From Pseudomonas salomonii (lineage in GTDB: Bacteria; Pseudomonadota; Gammaproteobacteria; Pseudomonadales; Pseudomonadaceae), in the NCBI RefSeq assembly GCF_900107155.1, contig NZ_FNOX01000014.1, positions 62,001 through 126,000 of the forward strand: a DNA stretch of 64,000 bases, read 5' to 3'. The first letter of the stretch is position 1. Each line of letters begins with the position of its first letter. Of this stretch, positions 15,418-24,413 are shown one piece after another. A model generated the notes under the pieces. It saw only the letters and a program-made list of their open reading frames with translations. It was not told the origin of the DNA and ran no database searches. A program made the translations under genes and the position numbers.

Positions 15418-16524
15418 ATGACTAAGCTATTTGCTCCTTACGACTTACCTGGGTTGGCACTGGCCAACCGTGTGGTGATGGCACCGATGACTCGGACGCG
15501 CACCCCAGAGAACATGCCCAGCGAACTGACCGTACTGTATTACGCGCAACGCGCTTCGGCCGGCTTGATTATCACTGAAGGCCTGCCCGTCTCGGACGAG
15601 GGCCGCGGCTACCTGTATACGCCTGGCCTATACACCGATGAGCAAACCGCAGGCTGGCGCAAAGTCACTGATGCCGTGCATGCAAAAGGCGGCAAGATTT
15701 TCGCCCAACTGTGGCACGTCGGCCGGCTGTCCCACGTCTCGCTCCAGCCGGGCAATGCGGCACCTGTTTCGTCCGGGACTGTTCCCGCGACCACCACCAT
15801 GGTTTATGCCTGGGTCGAGCCCGGCAAAGAAGGCCCGGTACTTCCGAGCAGCCCACGTGCGCTGACGACCAATGAAGTCCAACGCGTTATCCGGGACTTC
15901 GTGGCTTCCGCTCGTCGGGCAATGGAAGCGGGGTTCGATGGCGTCGAGTTGATGGCGGCTAACGCGTTCCTTTTCGATCAGTTCCTGAGCAGCAAGTTGA
16001 ATACTCGCACTGACCAATATGGCGGCTCCATCGCCAATCGCGAGCGCCTGCTGCTTGAAACGGTTGATGCAATCGCGGCCGAGATCGGTGCAGAAAAGGT
16101 CGGCGTACGAGTCTCGCCATTCGGTCGAATCTACGACATGGAGGCCTTTGACGGTGAAGCAGAGGCCTGGATGAGCGTGGCGTCGGCACTCAACGAGCGC
16201 AACCTGGCGTATGTACACCTAAACTACCAGACCACTATCTCCGCGGCTGGCACGCCGGAGGGCTTCGGCGCAGCATTCCGTCAGGCTTATCGCGGCACCC
16301 TGATCGGCGCCGGCGGCTTCACTCAGGCGCTTGCCGATCAGGAATTGGAGAAGGGTGAACTCGACCTGATCGCGTTCGGTACCGCCTTCATCTCCAACCC
16401 GGACTTGGTAGCGCGCATGCAAAACGGCTGGCCGTTGGCCGAACCGGACTTCTCCACGTTCTACGGCGTCATCGGGGCCAGAGGCTATACGGACTACCCG
16501 GAATACGCTGCAACCTACGCTTGA
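15418..16524 (+). CDS. Alkene reductase, Old Yellow Enzyme family (second copy)
   Basis: A 368-residue FMN-dependent ene-reductase. It has NRVVMAPMTRTRTPENMPSE, FAQLWHVGRLSHVSLQPG, the flavin/substrate segment FDGVELMAANAFLFDQFLSS and NTRTDQYGGSIANR. Canonical members have HxxN at the ELHxANG site; here it is ELMAANAFL, so the usual substrate-anion-binding His is replaced by Met. This differs from the other copy at 7686-8780, which reads VEVHSANNY. Substrates are likely activated alkenes such as enones or maleimides. Confidence 0.9.
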   Translation: MTKLFAPYDLPGLALANRVVMAPMTRTRTPENMPSELTVLYYAQRASAGLIITEGLPVSDEGRGYLYTPGLYTDEQTAGWRKVTDAVHAKGGKIFAQLWHVGRLSHVSLQPGNAAPVSSGTVPATTTMVYAWVEPGKEGPVLPSSPRALTTNEVQRVIRDFVASARRAMEAGFDGVELMAANAFLFDQFLSSKLNTRTDQYGGSIANRERLLLETVDAIAAEIGAEKVGVRVSPFGRIYDMEAFDGEAEAWMSVASALNERNLAYVHLNYQTTISAAGTPEGFGAAFRQAYRGTLIGAGGFTQALADQELEKGELDLIAFGTAFISNPDLVARMQNGWPLAEPDFSTFYGVIGARGYTDYPEYAATYA

Positions 16525-16551
16525 TATCACTTCGCAAATAAGGAGCACACC

Positions 16552-16770
16552 ATGCCACTCGTGACCATCAAAGGCATTGAAGGCGTTTTCACCGATGAGC
16601 AAAAAGCCGAGGTTATTCGCAAAGTAACCGACGCCATGGTCTCAGTGGAAGGTGAGAACATGCGCGCCCTCACGTGGGTCATCTTCGAAGAGGTCAAGAG
16701 CGGAGATTGGGGGATTGCCGGTAAACCTATAACGGCTGAGGAGGTTTTGAAGCTGCAAGCCGGTCAGTAA
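16552..16770 (+). CDS. 4-oxalocrotonate tautomerase-family protein
   Basis: A 72-residue protein that begins Met-Pro, giving the catalytic N-terminal proline of the tautomerase superfamily (PLVTIKGIEGVFTDEQK). Family members act as keto-enol tautomerases or dehalogenases in small hexamers. It has AAGGAG upstream and follows the Old Yellow Enzyme gene by 27 bp, so it is the third gene of the operator-controlled unit and probably processes an enol product or an electrophile. Confidence 0.8.
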   Translation: MPLVTIKGIEGVFTDEQKAEVIRKVTDAMVSVEGENMRALTWVIFEEVKSGDWGIAGKPITAEEVLKLQAGQ

Positions 16771-16880
16771 ACCGTTGCAGCTTTACATTCAGCGACTCTC
16801 GGCTGTTGAGCACTTGCCTGCTCAACGGCCGGGAGTTTTACCGTTCTGAAGGTCCACCTGGTTTGCTGGAGAACGCCTCC

Positions 16881-17402
16881 ATGATTTTGATCATTTACGC
16901 CCATCCCTACCCTGAAAAATCCAAGGTCAATGCGTTGATGCTCACGTTGGCGTCCAACAATCCGAACGTCATCATCCGTTCGCTTTACGACCTGTATCCC
17001 GACTTCAACATTGATGTCGAAGCGGAGCAGCAAGCCGTCGAACAGGCGCAATTGCTGGTGCTGCAACACCCCCTCTACTGGTACAGCTACCCACCTCTGC
17101 TAAAACTTTGGATTGACAAGGTCTTCACTCAAGGATGGGCCTATGGCACAGACGCTACGGCCCTCAAAGGCAAGCGCATAATGTGGGCCGTGACCACTGG
17201 CGGTGATCACGACCATTTCAACATCGGCGGGCATCCAGGCTTTGACGTGCTGGCCCAACCCCTGCACGCAACTGCCAGCTACTGCCAGATGCGCTGGTTA
17301 CCTCCCGTTGCTGTACATGGTTCATACGGCGACGACGAGAGCGCTCTACTCCCTCAAGTACGTCAATACAGCGCCCGTTTGGCCTCTTGGAAGGAAGATT
17401 GA
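16881..17402 (+). CDS. KefF/KefG-type NAD(P)H oxidoreductase, ancillary to K+ efflux
   Basis: A 173-residue flavodoxin-fold protein (MILIIYAHPYPEKSKVNALM; HPLYWYSYPPLLKLWIDKVF; TTGGDHDHF). It matches the quinone reductases that bind and activate Kef potassium/proton antiporters. The start at 16881 follows GGAGAACGCCTCC. The Kef antiporter gene begins two bases after its stop codon, strongly supporting the KefG-KefB arrangement. The Kef system acidifies the cytoplasm when electrophile-glutathione adducts appear, which fits the ene-reductase genes upstream. Confidence 0.88.
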   Translation: MILIIYAHPYPEKSKVNALMLTLASNNPNVIIRSLYDLYPDFNIDVEAEQQAVEQAQLLVLQHPLYWYSYPPLLKLWIDKVFTQGWAYGTDATALKGKRIMWAVTTGGDHDHFNIGGHPGFDVLAQPLHATASYCQMRWLPPVAVHGSYGDDESALLPQVRQYSARLASWKED

Positions 17403-17403
17403 T

Positions 17404-19233
17404 ATGGAGACGCATAGCCTGATTGCAATGCTCATTTACCTGGGCTCGGCAGCCTTGATTGTGCCGCTCGCCGTGCGCTTGGGGTTGGGGCCGGTGCTGG
17501 GTTATCTGCTGGCCGGCTGCATCATTGGTCCCTGGGGCCTGAAGCTGGTCACGGACGTGGAATCCATCCTGCACTTTGCTGAAATTGGCGTGGTGCTGAT
17601 GCTGTTCATCATTGGATTGGAGCTCGATGCGAAGCGCCTTTGGGCGATGCGTCGAATGGTGTTCGGCGGGGGGGCATTGCAGATGCTGGTATGCGGGGTG
17701 GCGATTGCCGGATTTTGCGCCGCCCTGGGATTGAACTGGACCGCTGCATTGTTGGTGGGTTTGACATTAAGTCTGTCATCCACTGCGATCGCCATGCAGG
17801 CCATGAACGAACGCAACATGACATCCACCGCCGTCGGCCGCAGCAGCTTTGCCGTGCTGTTGTTTCAAGACATCGCCGCGATTCCCCTGGTGGCAATGAT
17901 CCCGCTATTGGCCGCCAATGGCGGCACGCCCTCCGGTACCGAGTTGGCCCTGTCCATTGCAAAAATCGTCGGTGCGATTGGTGCGGTGGTGCTTCTGGGG
18001 CAGTACGTTTCGCGCCCGGTGCTGCGTTTCGTGGCACGCTCGGGGTTGCGTGAAATCTTCAGTGCGGTGGCATTGTTTCTGGTGTTCGGGTTCGGGTTGC
18101 TGCTTGAAGAGGCTGGTTTGTCCATGGCCATGGGCGCCTTTCTCGCCGGCGTACTGCTGGCCAGTTCGGAATACCGGCATGCCTTGGAAAGTGACATTGA
18201 GCCGTTCAAGGGTTTATTGCTCGGGTTATTCTTCATAGGTGTGGGCATGTCGATCGACTTCGGCACGCTGATCAATGCACCTTTGACCGTCATTACGCTG
18301 ACCCTGGGTTTTATTCTAATCAAACTGCTGGCGATCAGACTCCTCGCCCGTTTCCTGAATGTCCCGGCAGAGCAGCGCTCATGGCAAGCGGTATTTCTCG
18401 GCCAGGGCAGCGAGTTCGCCTTCGTTGTGTTCGGGGCCGCAACGGTAGCCGGCATCCTGGTCGATCCTTGGGGTAAAAGCTTGACGTTGGCGGTGGCGTT
18501 ATCCATGTGCGTGACGCCCCTGCTGATCCTCGTGCTCAATCGCCTGGAGTCCGCAAACAAACAAGGCAACCGGGAAGCAGATGTGATCGACCAGAGCAAT
18601 CCTCGGGTCATCATTGCGGGCTTCGGTCGCTTCGGTCAGATCGCGGGACGCCTGTTGATGTCGTGCGGGTTTGAAGTGGTCGTGTTAGATCATGACCCCG
18701 ACCACATCGAGACGTTGCGCAAGTTCGGAGTCAAGGTCTTCTACGGCGATGCTACCCGCCTCGACTTATTGCATGCCGCCGGAGCCGACAAGGCCTTGGT
18801 GCTGATCAACGCCATTGATGCTCAAGACGATAACCTGACACTCACGAAGTTGGTCCAGCAACATTTCCCGTCCTTGAAACTGGTGGTTCGTGCCCGCGAC
18901 ATGGGGCACATCATTATGTTGCGCCAGATGGGCATTGAAGCGGTGGAGCGGGAAACCTTTGAGAGCGCGCTGGCCCTGGGGCGCAAAGCACTGGAGCAGT
19001 TGGGTGTCGGACGTTACGAAGCTCGTGAGCGTGCGGATCGCTTTCGCCGTCTGAACTTGGCGATGCTCGAGGAAATGGCTGCGCAACCGCTGGAAGACAC
19101 CGAGTACAAATACGATGCCTATAAACGCGCCAATGCGCTGCTGACGGACATCTTCAATGAAGACCTCGCCCATCCTTTTGATAACGGGCCGGGCAAATCT
19201 CAACCGACAACGCAGGCACGTCGGACAGACTGA
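17404..19233 (+). CDS. Glutathione-regulated potassium/proton antiporter KefB/KefC type
   Basis: A 609-residue membrane protein. Residues about 1-385 form the Na/H-exchanger-like domain with 12-13 spans (GYLLAGCIIGPWGLKLV; SSTAIAMQAMNERN). Residues about 400-520 are an RCK/TrkA-N Rossmann domain (PRVIIAGFGRFGQIAGRLLM; VFYGDATRLDLLHAAGADKA) that binds glutathione or its adducts and NAD(H). A charged C-terminal tail follows. It exchanges K+ for H+ to protect against electrophiles. The true start is ATG 17404, one base after the KefG-like stop codon; the frame is open upstream only because it overlaps that gene. Confidence 0.92.
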   Translation: METHSLIAMLIYLGSAALIVPLAVRLGLGPVLGYLLAGCIIGPWGLKLVTDVESILHFAEIGVVLMLFIIGLELDAKRLWAMRRMVFGGGALQMLVCGVAIAGFCAALGLNWTAALLVGLTLSLSSTAIAMQAMNERNMTSTAVGRSSFAVLLFQDIAAIPLVAMIPLLAANGGTPSGTELALSIAKIVGAIGAVVLLGQYVSRPVLRFVARSGLREIFSAVALFLVFGFGLLLEEAGLSMAMGAFLAGVLLASSEYRHALESDIEPFKGLLLGLFFIGVGMSIDFGTLINAPLTVITLTLGFILIKLLAIRLLARFLNVPAEQRSWQAVFLGQGSEFAFVVFGAATVAGILVDPWGKSLTLAVALSMCVTPLLILVLNRLESANKQGNREADVIDQSNPRVIIAGFGRFGQIAGRLLMSCGFEVVVLDHDPDHIETLRKFGVKVFYGDATRLDLLHAAGADKALVLINAIDAQDDNLTLTKLVQQHFPSLKLVVRARDMGHIIMLRQMGIEAVERETFESALALGRKALEQLGVGRYEARERADRFRRLNLAMLEEMAAQPLEDTEYKYDAYKRANALLTDIFNEDLAHPFDNGPGKSQPTTQARRTD

Positions 19234-19268
19234 GCGCAAAGGACAAGCGCCGGTCAGCGCGCTTGTTC

Positions 19269-19291
19269 ACGCTACGCCTGTGCGTTTTTTT
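19269..19291 (+). terminator. Possible terminator after the Kef antiporter gene
   Basis: A short stem ACGC/GCGT with a 9-base loop is followed by seven T residues, 35 bp after the stop codon. The stem is weak, so this is tentative. Confidence 0.35.
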
Positions 19292-19468
19292 CAGGGCGCG
19301 ACTGAGTGAGACCTTGGCATGCCCCCAGATGACGTCTCTGGTGGAATACCGCCAGGGGTGGTACCGCGCAATTGATTGCCTCAAATCCACTATGTTCAAA
19401 CAATGACGTGTCGCAGGTGGCCTAACACATGGTTGCAGACCTCTATCGACTTTTCTCTGGAGAACACC

Positions 19469-20346
19469 GTGACGCCCCCATCCAAAGCGCCAAATAAATC
19501 AACCACCCGACACGTGGCGCTGCTTGCTGGGCTGGCGATGGTTGCCTTTGCCGCCAACTCCGTTTTGTGCCGACTTGCGCTTCGCTATACCGAAAATGAT
19601 CCAGCTTCATTTACCCTGATTCGCTTACTCAGCGGAGCGATCATGCTCTGGTTGATCATGGCTATCAAACGCCGAACTGAACGCCCTGCCGGCACATGGC
19701 TGGGCGGTTTCACCCTGTTTATCTATGCTTTTGCCTTTTCATACGCGTACCTGAATCTGGACACGGGCACCGGCGCGCTGCTGCTGTTTGGGGCGGTCCA
19801 ACTCACCATGCTGGGATTCGGGTACTGGCATGGCGAGCGGATGCAAGGTACTGCACTTGCAGGACTTGCCCTGGCAATTGGCGGCCTCATCGCGTTGTTA
19901 TTACCCGGCGCAAGCGCCCCCGCACCGGGCAATGCGGCGATCATGCTGCTGTCTGGCGTTGCTTGGGCCGCATACTCGCTCATTGGCAAGCGTGCACATG
20001 ACCCACTGGCCTCTACAGCCGGCAATTTCCTGCGCGCTGTACCCATATGTTGATTGCGACAGTTCCGTTTATCTCTGACACAGAGATCGACATGCCAGGG
20101 GTCATGTACGCGATAGTCTCTGGGACTCTGGCGTCAGGTGTGGGCTATGCCATCTGGTATGCAGCCCTTCGCTCACTGTCATCGTTTCGAGCGGCGACCC
20201 TGCAGTTGAGTGTGCCCATATTGGCGTCGTTGGCCGGCGTATTCATCCTGGATGAACCGCTCACATCTCGCTTGATCCTGACGTCGCTGGCCGTATTGGG
20301 AGGGATTGGACTGGTGCTAAGCGCCAGGCAGTCGGCCCGTGAATAA
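19469..20346 (+). pseudogene. DMT-superfamily (EamA) transporter with a frameshift
   Basis: Two frames together encode one ten-span EamA transporter. The first (GTG 19469 with GGAG upstream, to a stop at 20053) covers the N-terminal repeat and part of the second up to NFLRAVP. The second frame carries on from MLIATVPF to 20346 and holds the rest (SGTLASGVGYAIWYAALRSL). The change falls at CCCATATGTTG (20042-20052): removing one AT restores a continuous reading AVPMLIATVPF. It is a 2-base insertion, either a true lesion or a sequencing error. No slippery sequence suggests programmed shifting. Confidence 0.8.
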
Positions 20347-20441
20347 GTGGCCCGGGAGATAGCATTAACTGCATTGCGGGAAATCTTAGGCGTGATCAGT
20401 TTTCAGCGGTATAAAGCGCAGCTGAGACAGATACTGCCGGC

Positions 20442-20771
20442 TTAAACCGCTTCTTCCAGCAACTCGAGAATCGCTTTTTTCATTGAACCAATCGAGCGGG
20501 AGCCGGGCATCACCCGCAATAGCCGGCCCTCATGAAACACCGCCAAGGAAGGCACCGCGCGGATACCGTACATTTGCGCAATCGTGGGGGACACTGCGAC
20601 ATCAATCTTTCCAAAGGTAGACAGTGCGTGAAGCTTTTCCTCAAGCGCATGGAACACGGGTTTCATCGCTTGGCATGGCTTGCACCAGGAGGCCGAAAAC
20701 AACACGACGCTGCTGCCTTTGGCAACAAAGCGGGCGAACTGTGGGGCACTCAACTCAACGATACGGTTCAT
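20442..20771 (-). CDS. Thioredoxin-family protein
   Basis: A 109-residue thioredoxin fold with active site SASWCKPCQAMKP near residue 30 and the cis-proline region IRAVPSLAVFHEG. WCKPC rather than WCGPC is a small variation. It reduces or exchanges disulfides in the cytoplasm (no signal peptide). I start at Met 20771 (MNRIVELSAPQF); nine more codons are open upstream. It is the last gene of the minus-strand run OsmC, SDR, TetR, DsbA-like, Trx. Confidence 0.85.
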   Translation of the reverse strand: MNRIVELSAPQFARFVAKGSSVVLFSASWCKPCQAMKPVFHALEEKLHALSTFGKIDVAVSPTIAQMYGIRAVPSLAVFHEGRLLRVMPGSRSIGSMKKAILELLEEAV

Positions 20772-20833
20772 CAGGATCTCATGTTTAAGGTTACGCAAGA
20801 CAGCGCCCGAGAGCGCTGACTATTCAATGTTGA

Positions 20834-21532
20834 TCAAACTTTGCAACCATCAATGCCGCAAACCTGGCCAGTAAAAACATCATCATCGACTCGCGCCTTT
20901 TCCTGCATCTTGTTCAGCGCCTCAAGAAACGCCGCCTCAGGTTGAGCGCCGGATACGGAGAATTCATTGTTGAATACAAACAGCGGCACGCCGGAACCCA
21001 ATTGCGCGGCAAAATGCTCGTCTTCCTCCATCTCTACGCGCAGTTCAACGGATGACCACGCCAGCTCGATGGATGCATCCGACACACCGGCGGCGCGGGC
21101 GATTGACGCCAGGCTGCTGCGGTCGAACAGCGACTTCCCATGGGTAGTGCTCTGTTCATACAACATTTCCACGAGACGCTTTTTCACCACGGGGTCTTGA
21201 ACCGCCTTGACCAGCACATGAGCATCGGCCGTATCGCCGAACGACATGGTGCCAAACCGATAATCCAGCCCGTCGGAGCGGCCATATTTAGTTACGGCAT
21301 CCATCATTGCATCGGCAGAATGCGGGTTACCAAGCTTGCGCTTGAGTGCCGCGACCATAGGCTCCGGGGCGTGATTGGCGGCCAGACGATAAGCCCTGAC
21401 ATTGACTTGAACATTGTCTTTGCCACTGAATTGCTCCAGCGCTTTTTCAAAACGGCGCTTGGCGATCCAGCACCAAGGGCAGACAAAATCGGACCATATA
21501 TCGACGACGTATTGTTTCGTAGGGGTTTGCAT
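20834..21532 (-). CDS. DsbA-family (FrnE-like) oxidoreductase
   Basis: A 232-residue protein starting VVDIWSDFVCPWCWIAKRRF, with the CPWC active site near residue 19 and the VPLFVFNNEFSVSGAQ cis-proline region near residue 180. It has no signal peptide, so it belongs to the cytoplasmic FrnE/2-hydroxychromene-isomerase-like branch of thiol oxidoreductases. Its start lies three bases after the TetR stop codon, so the two are co-transcribed. Likely role: thiol-disulfide or glutathione-linked redox chemistry in the stress operon. Confidence 0.85.
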   Translation of the reverse strand: MQTPTKQYVVDIWSDFVCPWCWIAKRRFEKALEQFSGKDNVQVNVRAYRLAANHAPEPMVAALKRKLGNPHSADAMMDAVTKYGRSDGLDYRFGTMSFGDTADAHVLVKAVQDPVVKKRLVEMLYEQSTTHGKSLFDRSSLASIARAAGVSDASIELAWSSVELRVEMEEDEHFAAQLGSGVPLFVFNNEFSVSGAQPEAAFLEALNKMQEKARVDDDVFTGQVCGIDGCKV

Positions 21533-21535
21533 AAC

Positions 21536-22126
21536 TCATCCTGCACGCATAAGTGAAGACCGCGTTGCGAGCGTTTCAAGCAAATGATTGAAGCCCGCCA
21601 ACGGATCATTGGATCGGCCTAACGCCCAATCAATGAGGCTTGCGCCCTCCAGCGCCCCCAGCAGCATGAAGGCGTAGGCTTCAAGGGGGTTGTCCAACGT
21701 CCAGCCGTACTGTCGGACTGCGTCACTGAGGGTGCTTTGCAGCCAATGAAGTTGGGACTCAAAGAAGCCCCGAGTGAGCCCTTGCAGTGACAGCGGCAGC
21801 GCCGCCATTTCTGCTGCCAACGCACCACATAGTGGCAGCAGCCCATCATTTGCGCTGATCACGAAAAGCCGAGAAAAACCGCGCAGCCGCAACAGCGGAT
21901 CGGCATGCACGGCCTCAATCGCTCCCAGCGTTTCTTCGAAGCGCTGGATGTAATCCTTGATCAGCTCCGCCCCCAGGCACTCCTTGGTGGGGAAGTGATG
22001 GTGAATACTGGCTTTGCGGATGCCGATCTCAGCGGCGAGGTCGGCATAGCTGAACGCTGAATAGCCTTTGGAGCGCATGTGTGCTTCCGCGGCATTCAAC
22101 AACGCGGCTTTGGTCGTGATAGACAT
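21536..22126 (-). CDS. TetR-family transcriptional repressor (first of two)
   Basis: A 196-residue protein with an N-terminal HTH (FSYADLAAEIGIRKASIHHH near residues 24-45) and an all-helical ligand domain. GGAGG stands five bases upstream of the ATG. Its HTH is almost identical to that of the TetR gene at 23761-24336 (IGIKKASIHHHFPTKE), so both probably recognise the same palindrome, TACCAAC-type. It lies within the SDR/DsbA-like operon and may give negative feedback. Confidence 0.88.
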   Translation of the reverse strand: MSITTKAALLNAAEAHMRSKGYSAFSYADLAAEIGIRKASIHHHFPTKECLGAELIKDYIQRFEETLGAIEAVHADPLLRLRGFSRLFVISANDGLLPLCGALAAEMAALPLSLQGLTRGFFESQLHWLQSTLSDAVRQYGWTLDNPLEAYAFMLLGALEGASLIDWALGRSNDPLAGFNHLLETLATRSSLMRAG

Positions 22127-22176
22127 CCGAGCCTCCTGGGCCAGCGTTCAGCCATTTATCATTGGCTAGCGTTTAG

Positions 22177-22950
22177 TCAGGCGCGCACGGCCATGACACC
22201 CGCATCCACATCCCAAATGGCGCCGGTCACCCATGAGGTTTTGTCCGACAACAGGAACAGGATCGTGTTGGCCACATCTTCTGGCACGCCAACACGTCCC
22301 AACGGATGGAAAGCATTGAGCGACTTCATCGCTTCCGGGATCGCGTCCTTTTCCATGAAGCCCTCGTAAATCGAGGTGTGCACGATACCTGGCGAAACCG
22401 CGTTGACTCGAATTCCCGAATGTGCCAATTCAATCGCCAGGTTGCGTGTCAGTGCATGCAGGCCGGCTTTCGCCATCGAGTAGGCCGAGGCTGGCGAACC
22501 GGCCAGGGCAGCCTGTGCGCCGATGGAGCCGACATTGACAATCGAGCCTTCACGCTTGGCAGCAAGCATGTTTTTGACCACCGCCTGAGTGATAAAAAAC
22601 GTCGCACGGTTGAGGGACATGTACATGTCGTACTCGGCAGCGTCGTGCTCGGTGAACGGCTTGGGAATGAAGATCCCCGCAGAGTTCACCATCAGGCTGA
22701 TATCGGCGTGGTTGGCATTGATATCCTTAATAACGGTGTGCATGCCCTCCTCCGTCATCAAGTTGGCCACAATCACCGACACGTTACCCAGCGGGCTTAG
22801 CTCGTTGCGCACTGCGTCAGCCTTGTCCTGCTTGCTGCCGGTGAGGACAACACTGCCACCGGACTTGAGCACCATGCGCGCTGTTTCCAGGCCCATGCCG
22901 CTGGTGCCGCCTACTACCAACAGTTTTTTGCCTTTGAAGTAATCGTTCAT
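22177..22950 (-). CDS. Short-chain dehydrogenase/reductase
   Basis: A 257-residue SDR. It has the cofactor motif VVGGTSGMGLETA near residue 12, NSAG near residue 86, and the catalytic Ser/Tyr/Lys (VGSIGAQAA, then YSMAKAGLHALT). The start at 22950 has GGAG ten bases upstream; the open frame ahead of it is not family-like. It is the second gene of the OsmC/SDR/TetR/DsbA-like/thioredoxin run. The likely role is reduction of a reactive carbonyl, by context. Confidence 0.85.
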   Translation of the reverse strand: MNDYFKGKKLLVVGGTSGMGLETARMVLKSGGSVVLTGSKQDKADAVRNELSPLGNVSVIVANLMTEEGMHTVIKDINANHADISLMVNSAGIFIPKPFTEHDAAEYDMYMSLNRATFFITQAVVKNMLAAKREGSIVNVGSIGAQAALAGSPASAYSMAKAGLHALTRNLAIELAHSGIRVNAVSPGIVHTSIYEGFMEKDAIPEAMKSLNAFHPLGRVGVPEDVANTILFLLSDKTSWVTGAIWDVDAGVMAVRA

Positions 22951-23044
22951 TACAGACTCCGGACATCTATGTTTCGTGAGGGCGGCACCAGCGCAATAAC
23001 TGTCCGTCTGGTGCACGCAAGGTTTGATATATTTGACGGGCGAA

Positions 23045-23599
23045 TCAGCTCTCACGCACTTCCAGAGTCGGCACCATACGAATGGCTTTCGAGAAGTTGG
23101 CGTAGTTCACAGACGTTTTCAGCACCACGTTATGCAGTTCTTCAACACGCTCACGGGTGGCGTCGGTGTGCAGACGAATCACGACGCTGACTTCGTCGTA
23201 GCCAGGGTTGACGCTTTCGTCGATACCCAGAAAGCCGCGCAGATCGAGGGTGCCGTCAGTTTCAATTTCCAGGCTATGAATTTTGATCCCCATCATCGCG
23301 GCATTGGCGGCATAGCCGACCGACATGCACGCATTCAGGGCCGCCATCAGCAGTTCCTGGGGATTAGGCGCTGTGTTCTGGCCCAGCAGTTCGTTGGGCT
23401 CGTCGGCAACAATTTCGAAGTTACGGGAGTAGGTTTCGCCAGCCAGGCTGTAGCGGTTTACCTTCGCTACGGAACGAGTCTGGCCTTGCCATTGGGTTTT
23501 GACGTTAAAGCTGGCATGGCGCTTGGTCGCATCCTCGGCAACGCCTCGGGCAAACTGCTGGAGTGCGGCAACATCGATACCATTCAAGTTAGTGCTCAT
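23045..23599 (-). CDS. OsmC-family protein
   Basis: A 184-residue OsmC/Ohr-fold protein. The family cysteine segments are partly kept: LMAALNACMSVGYAANA near residue 95 has the second Cys, while the first (N-terminal) peroxidatic Cys position is not obvious, with GQNTAPNPQELLMAALNAC in its place. Such proteins act on hydroperoxides or bind small molecules. The start at 23599 follows AGGAA. A perfect 16-bp palindrome lies 55 bp upstream, so it is the first gene of a TetR-controlled operon. Confidence 0.82.
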   Translation of the reverse strand: MSTNLNGIDVAALQQFARGVAEDATKRHASFNVKTQWQGQTRSVAKVNRYSLAGETYSRNFEIVADEPNELLGQNTAPNPQELLMAALNACMSVGYAANAAMMGIKIHSLEIETDGTLDLRGFLGIDESVNPGYDEVSVVIRLHTDATRERVEELHNVVLKTSVNYANFSKAIRMVPTLEVRES

Positions 23600-23653
23600 G
23601 TGTACATTCCTCTTCGGATGGACCGGGCAATCGCCTCGGAATACAAACAAGCC

Positions 23654-23669
23654 TACCAACTAGTTGGTA
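23654..23669. promoter_or_regulatory. Perfect TetR operator palindrome (copy 2)
   Basis: TACCAACTAGTTGGTA is a perfect 16-bp palindrome, flanked by CC as in copy 1. It lies 55 bp upstream of the OsmC gene and just after the terminator of a TetR gene. It is the best candidate operator for the two related TetR proteins. Confidence 0.75.
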
Positions 23670-23721
23670 TTCATTCAAGGATTTCGTTAACACTCACCTC
23701 TCAGCCGATTTCCATGCAAAA

Positions 23722-23746
23722 AAAAGCCTCGATACTCGAGGCTTTT
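23722..23746 (-). terminator. Terminator after the second TetR gene
   Basis: AAAAGCCTCGA (23722-23732) and TCGAGGCTTTT (23736-23746) pair perfectly over 11 bases with a 3-base loop. On the minus strand it is followed by a long T tract, 15 bp after the TetR stop codon. Confidence 0.88.
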
Positions 23747-23760
23747 CAACTGTTTAAGCT

Positions 23761-24336
23761 TTAGTGATGCGTTGATACTGTGCGCATGCCATCCAGAATG
23801 AAGTCGAAACCGGAAGCCTGTTCGTACTGATCGTTCATCGCCCACGCCACAAAGCTGCCGCCTTCCAGCGTATTCAGGATCAGCCTGGCGACCTTGTTAA
23901 CGTCCAACTGAGCCTTGAGTTCCCCTTTCGACTGACCAAGAGCGATATTGGCCTGAAGCCACTCCAGATGAATTTCGAAAAAGTGCCGAGTCAGTTCCTG
24001 AAGGCTCTCCGGCAGGGCCATTAACTCAGCCGCCAGCGCACCGCACAGCGGCAACAAGCCGTTTTCACTACTCTGCGCAAACATCAACACAAAAGCATTC
24101 AGGCGCCCGACGATGTCAGGGTTTTCGTCGTTGACCTGTTCCAATTGTTTTTTGAAGCGGAACAGGTAGCTCTCGACGATGGCAATCGCAAGGCCTTCCT
24201 TGGTCGGAAAATGGTGATGAATACTCGCCTTCTTGATACCGATTTCAGCAGCCAGGTCGGCATAGCTGAAGGCTGCATAGCCCTTGGTACGCAACAGAAT
24301 TTCGGCGCTGCTCAGAAGATCGGAACGTGTACTCAT
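23761..24336 (-). CDS. TetR-family transcriptional repressor (second of two)
   Basis: A 191-residue protein with the HTH FSYADLAAEIGIKKASIHHH near residues 23-44 and a helical ligand domain (NGLLPLCGALAAELMALPES). It is a close paralogue of the TetR protein at 21536-22126. I start at ATG 24336 (MSTRSDLL); eight more codons are open upstream. It is followed by a strong terminator and then the perfect palindrome, so it probably represses the OsmC operon from a separate transcript. Confidence 0.88.
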   Translation of the reverse strand: MSTRSDLLSSAEILLRTKGYAAFSYADLAAEIGIKKASIHHHFPTKEGLAIAIVESYLFRFKKQLEQVNDENPDIVGRLNAFVLMFAQSSENGLLPLCGALAAELMALPESLQELTRHFFEIHLEWLQANIALGQSKGELKAQLDVNKVARLILNTLEGGSFVAWAMNDQYEQASGFDFILDGMRTVSTHH

Positions 24337-24413
24337 GATGAAGCATCCAGATTTTATCAATCGGCCATCATAAATCAGTCATCCCTGAGTTGACAGTACA
24401 CAGCCCCTATGCG

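Noticed and set aside
20042..20053. Programmed ribosomal frameshift in the DMT transporter gene
   Set aside because: No slippery heptamer or stimulatory structure is visible and EamA transporters are not known to use frameshifting; a 2-base insertion is simpler.
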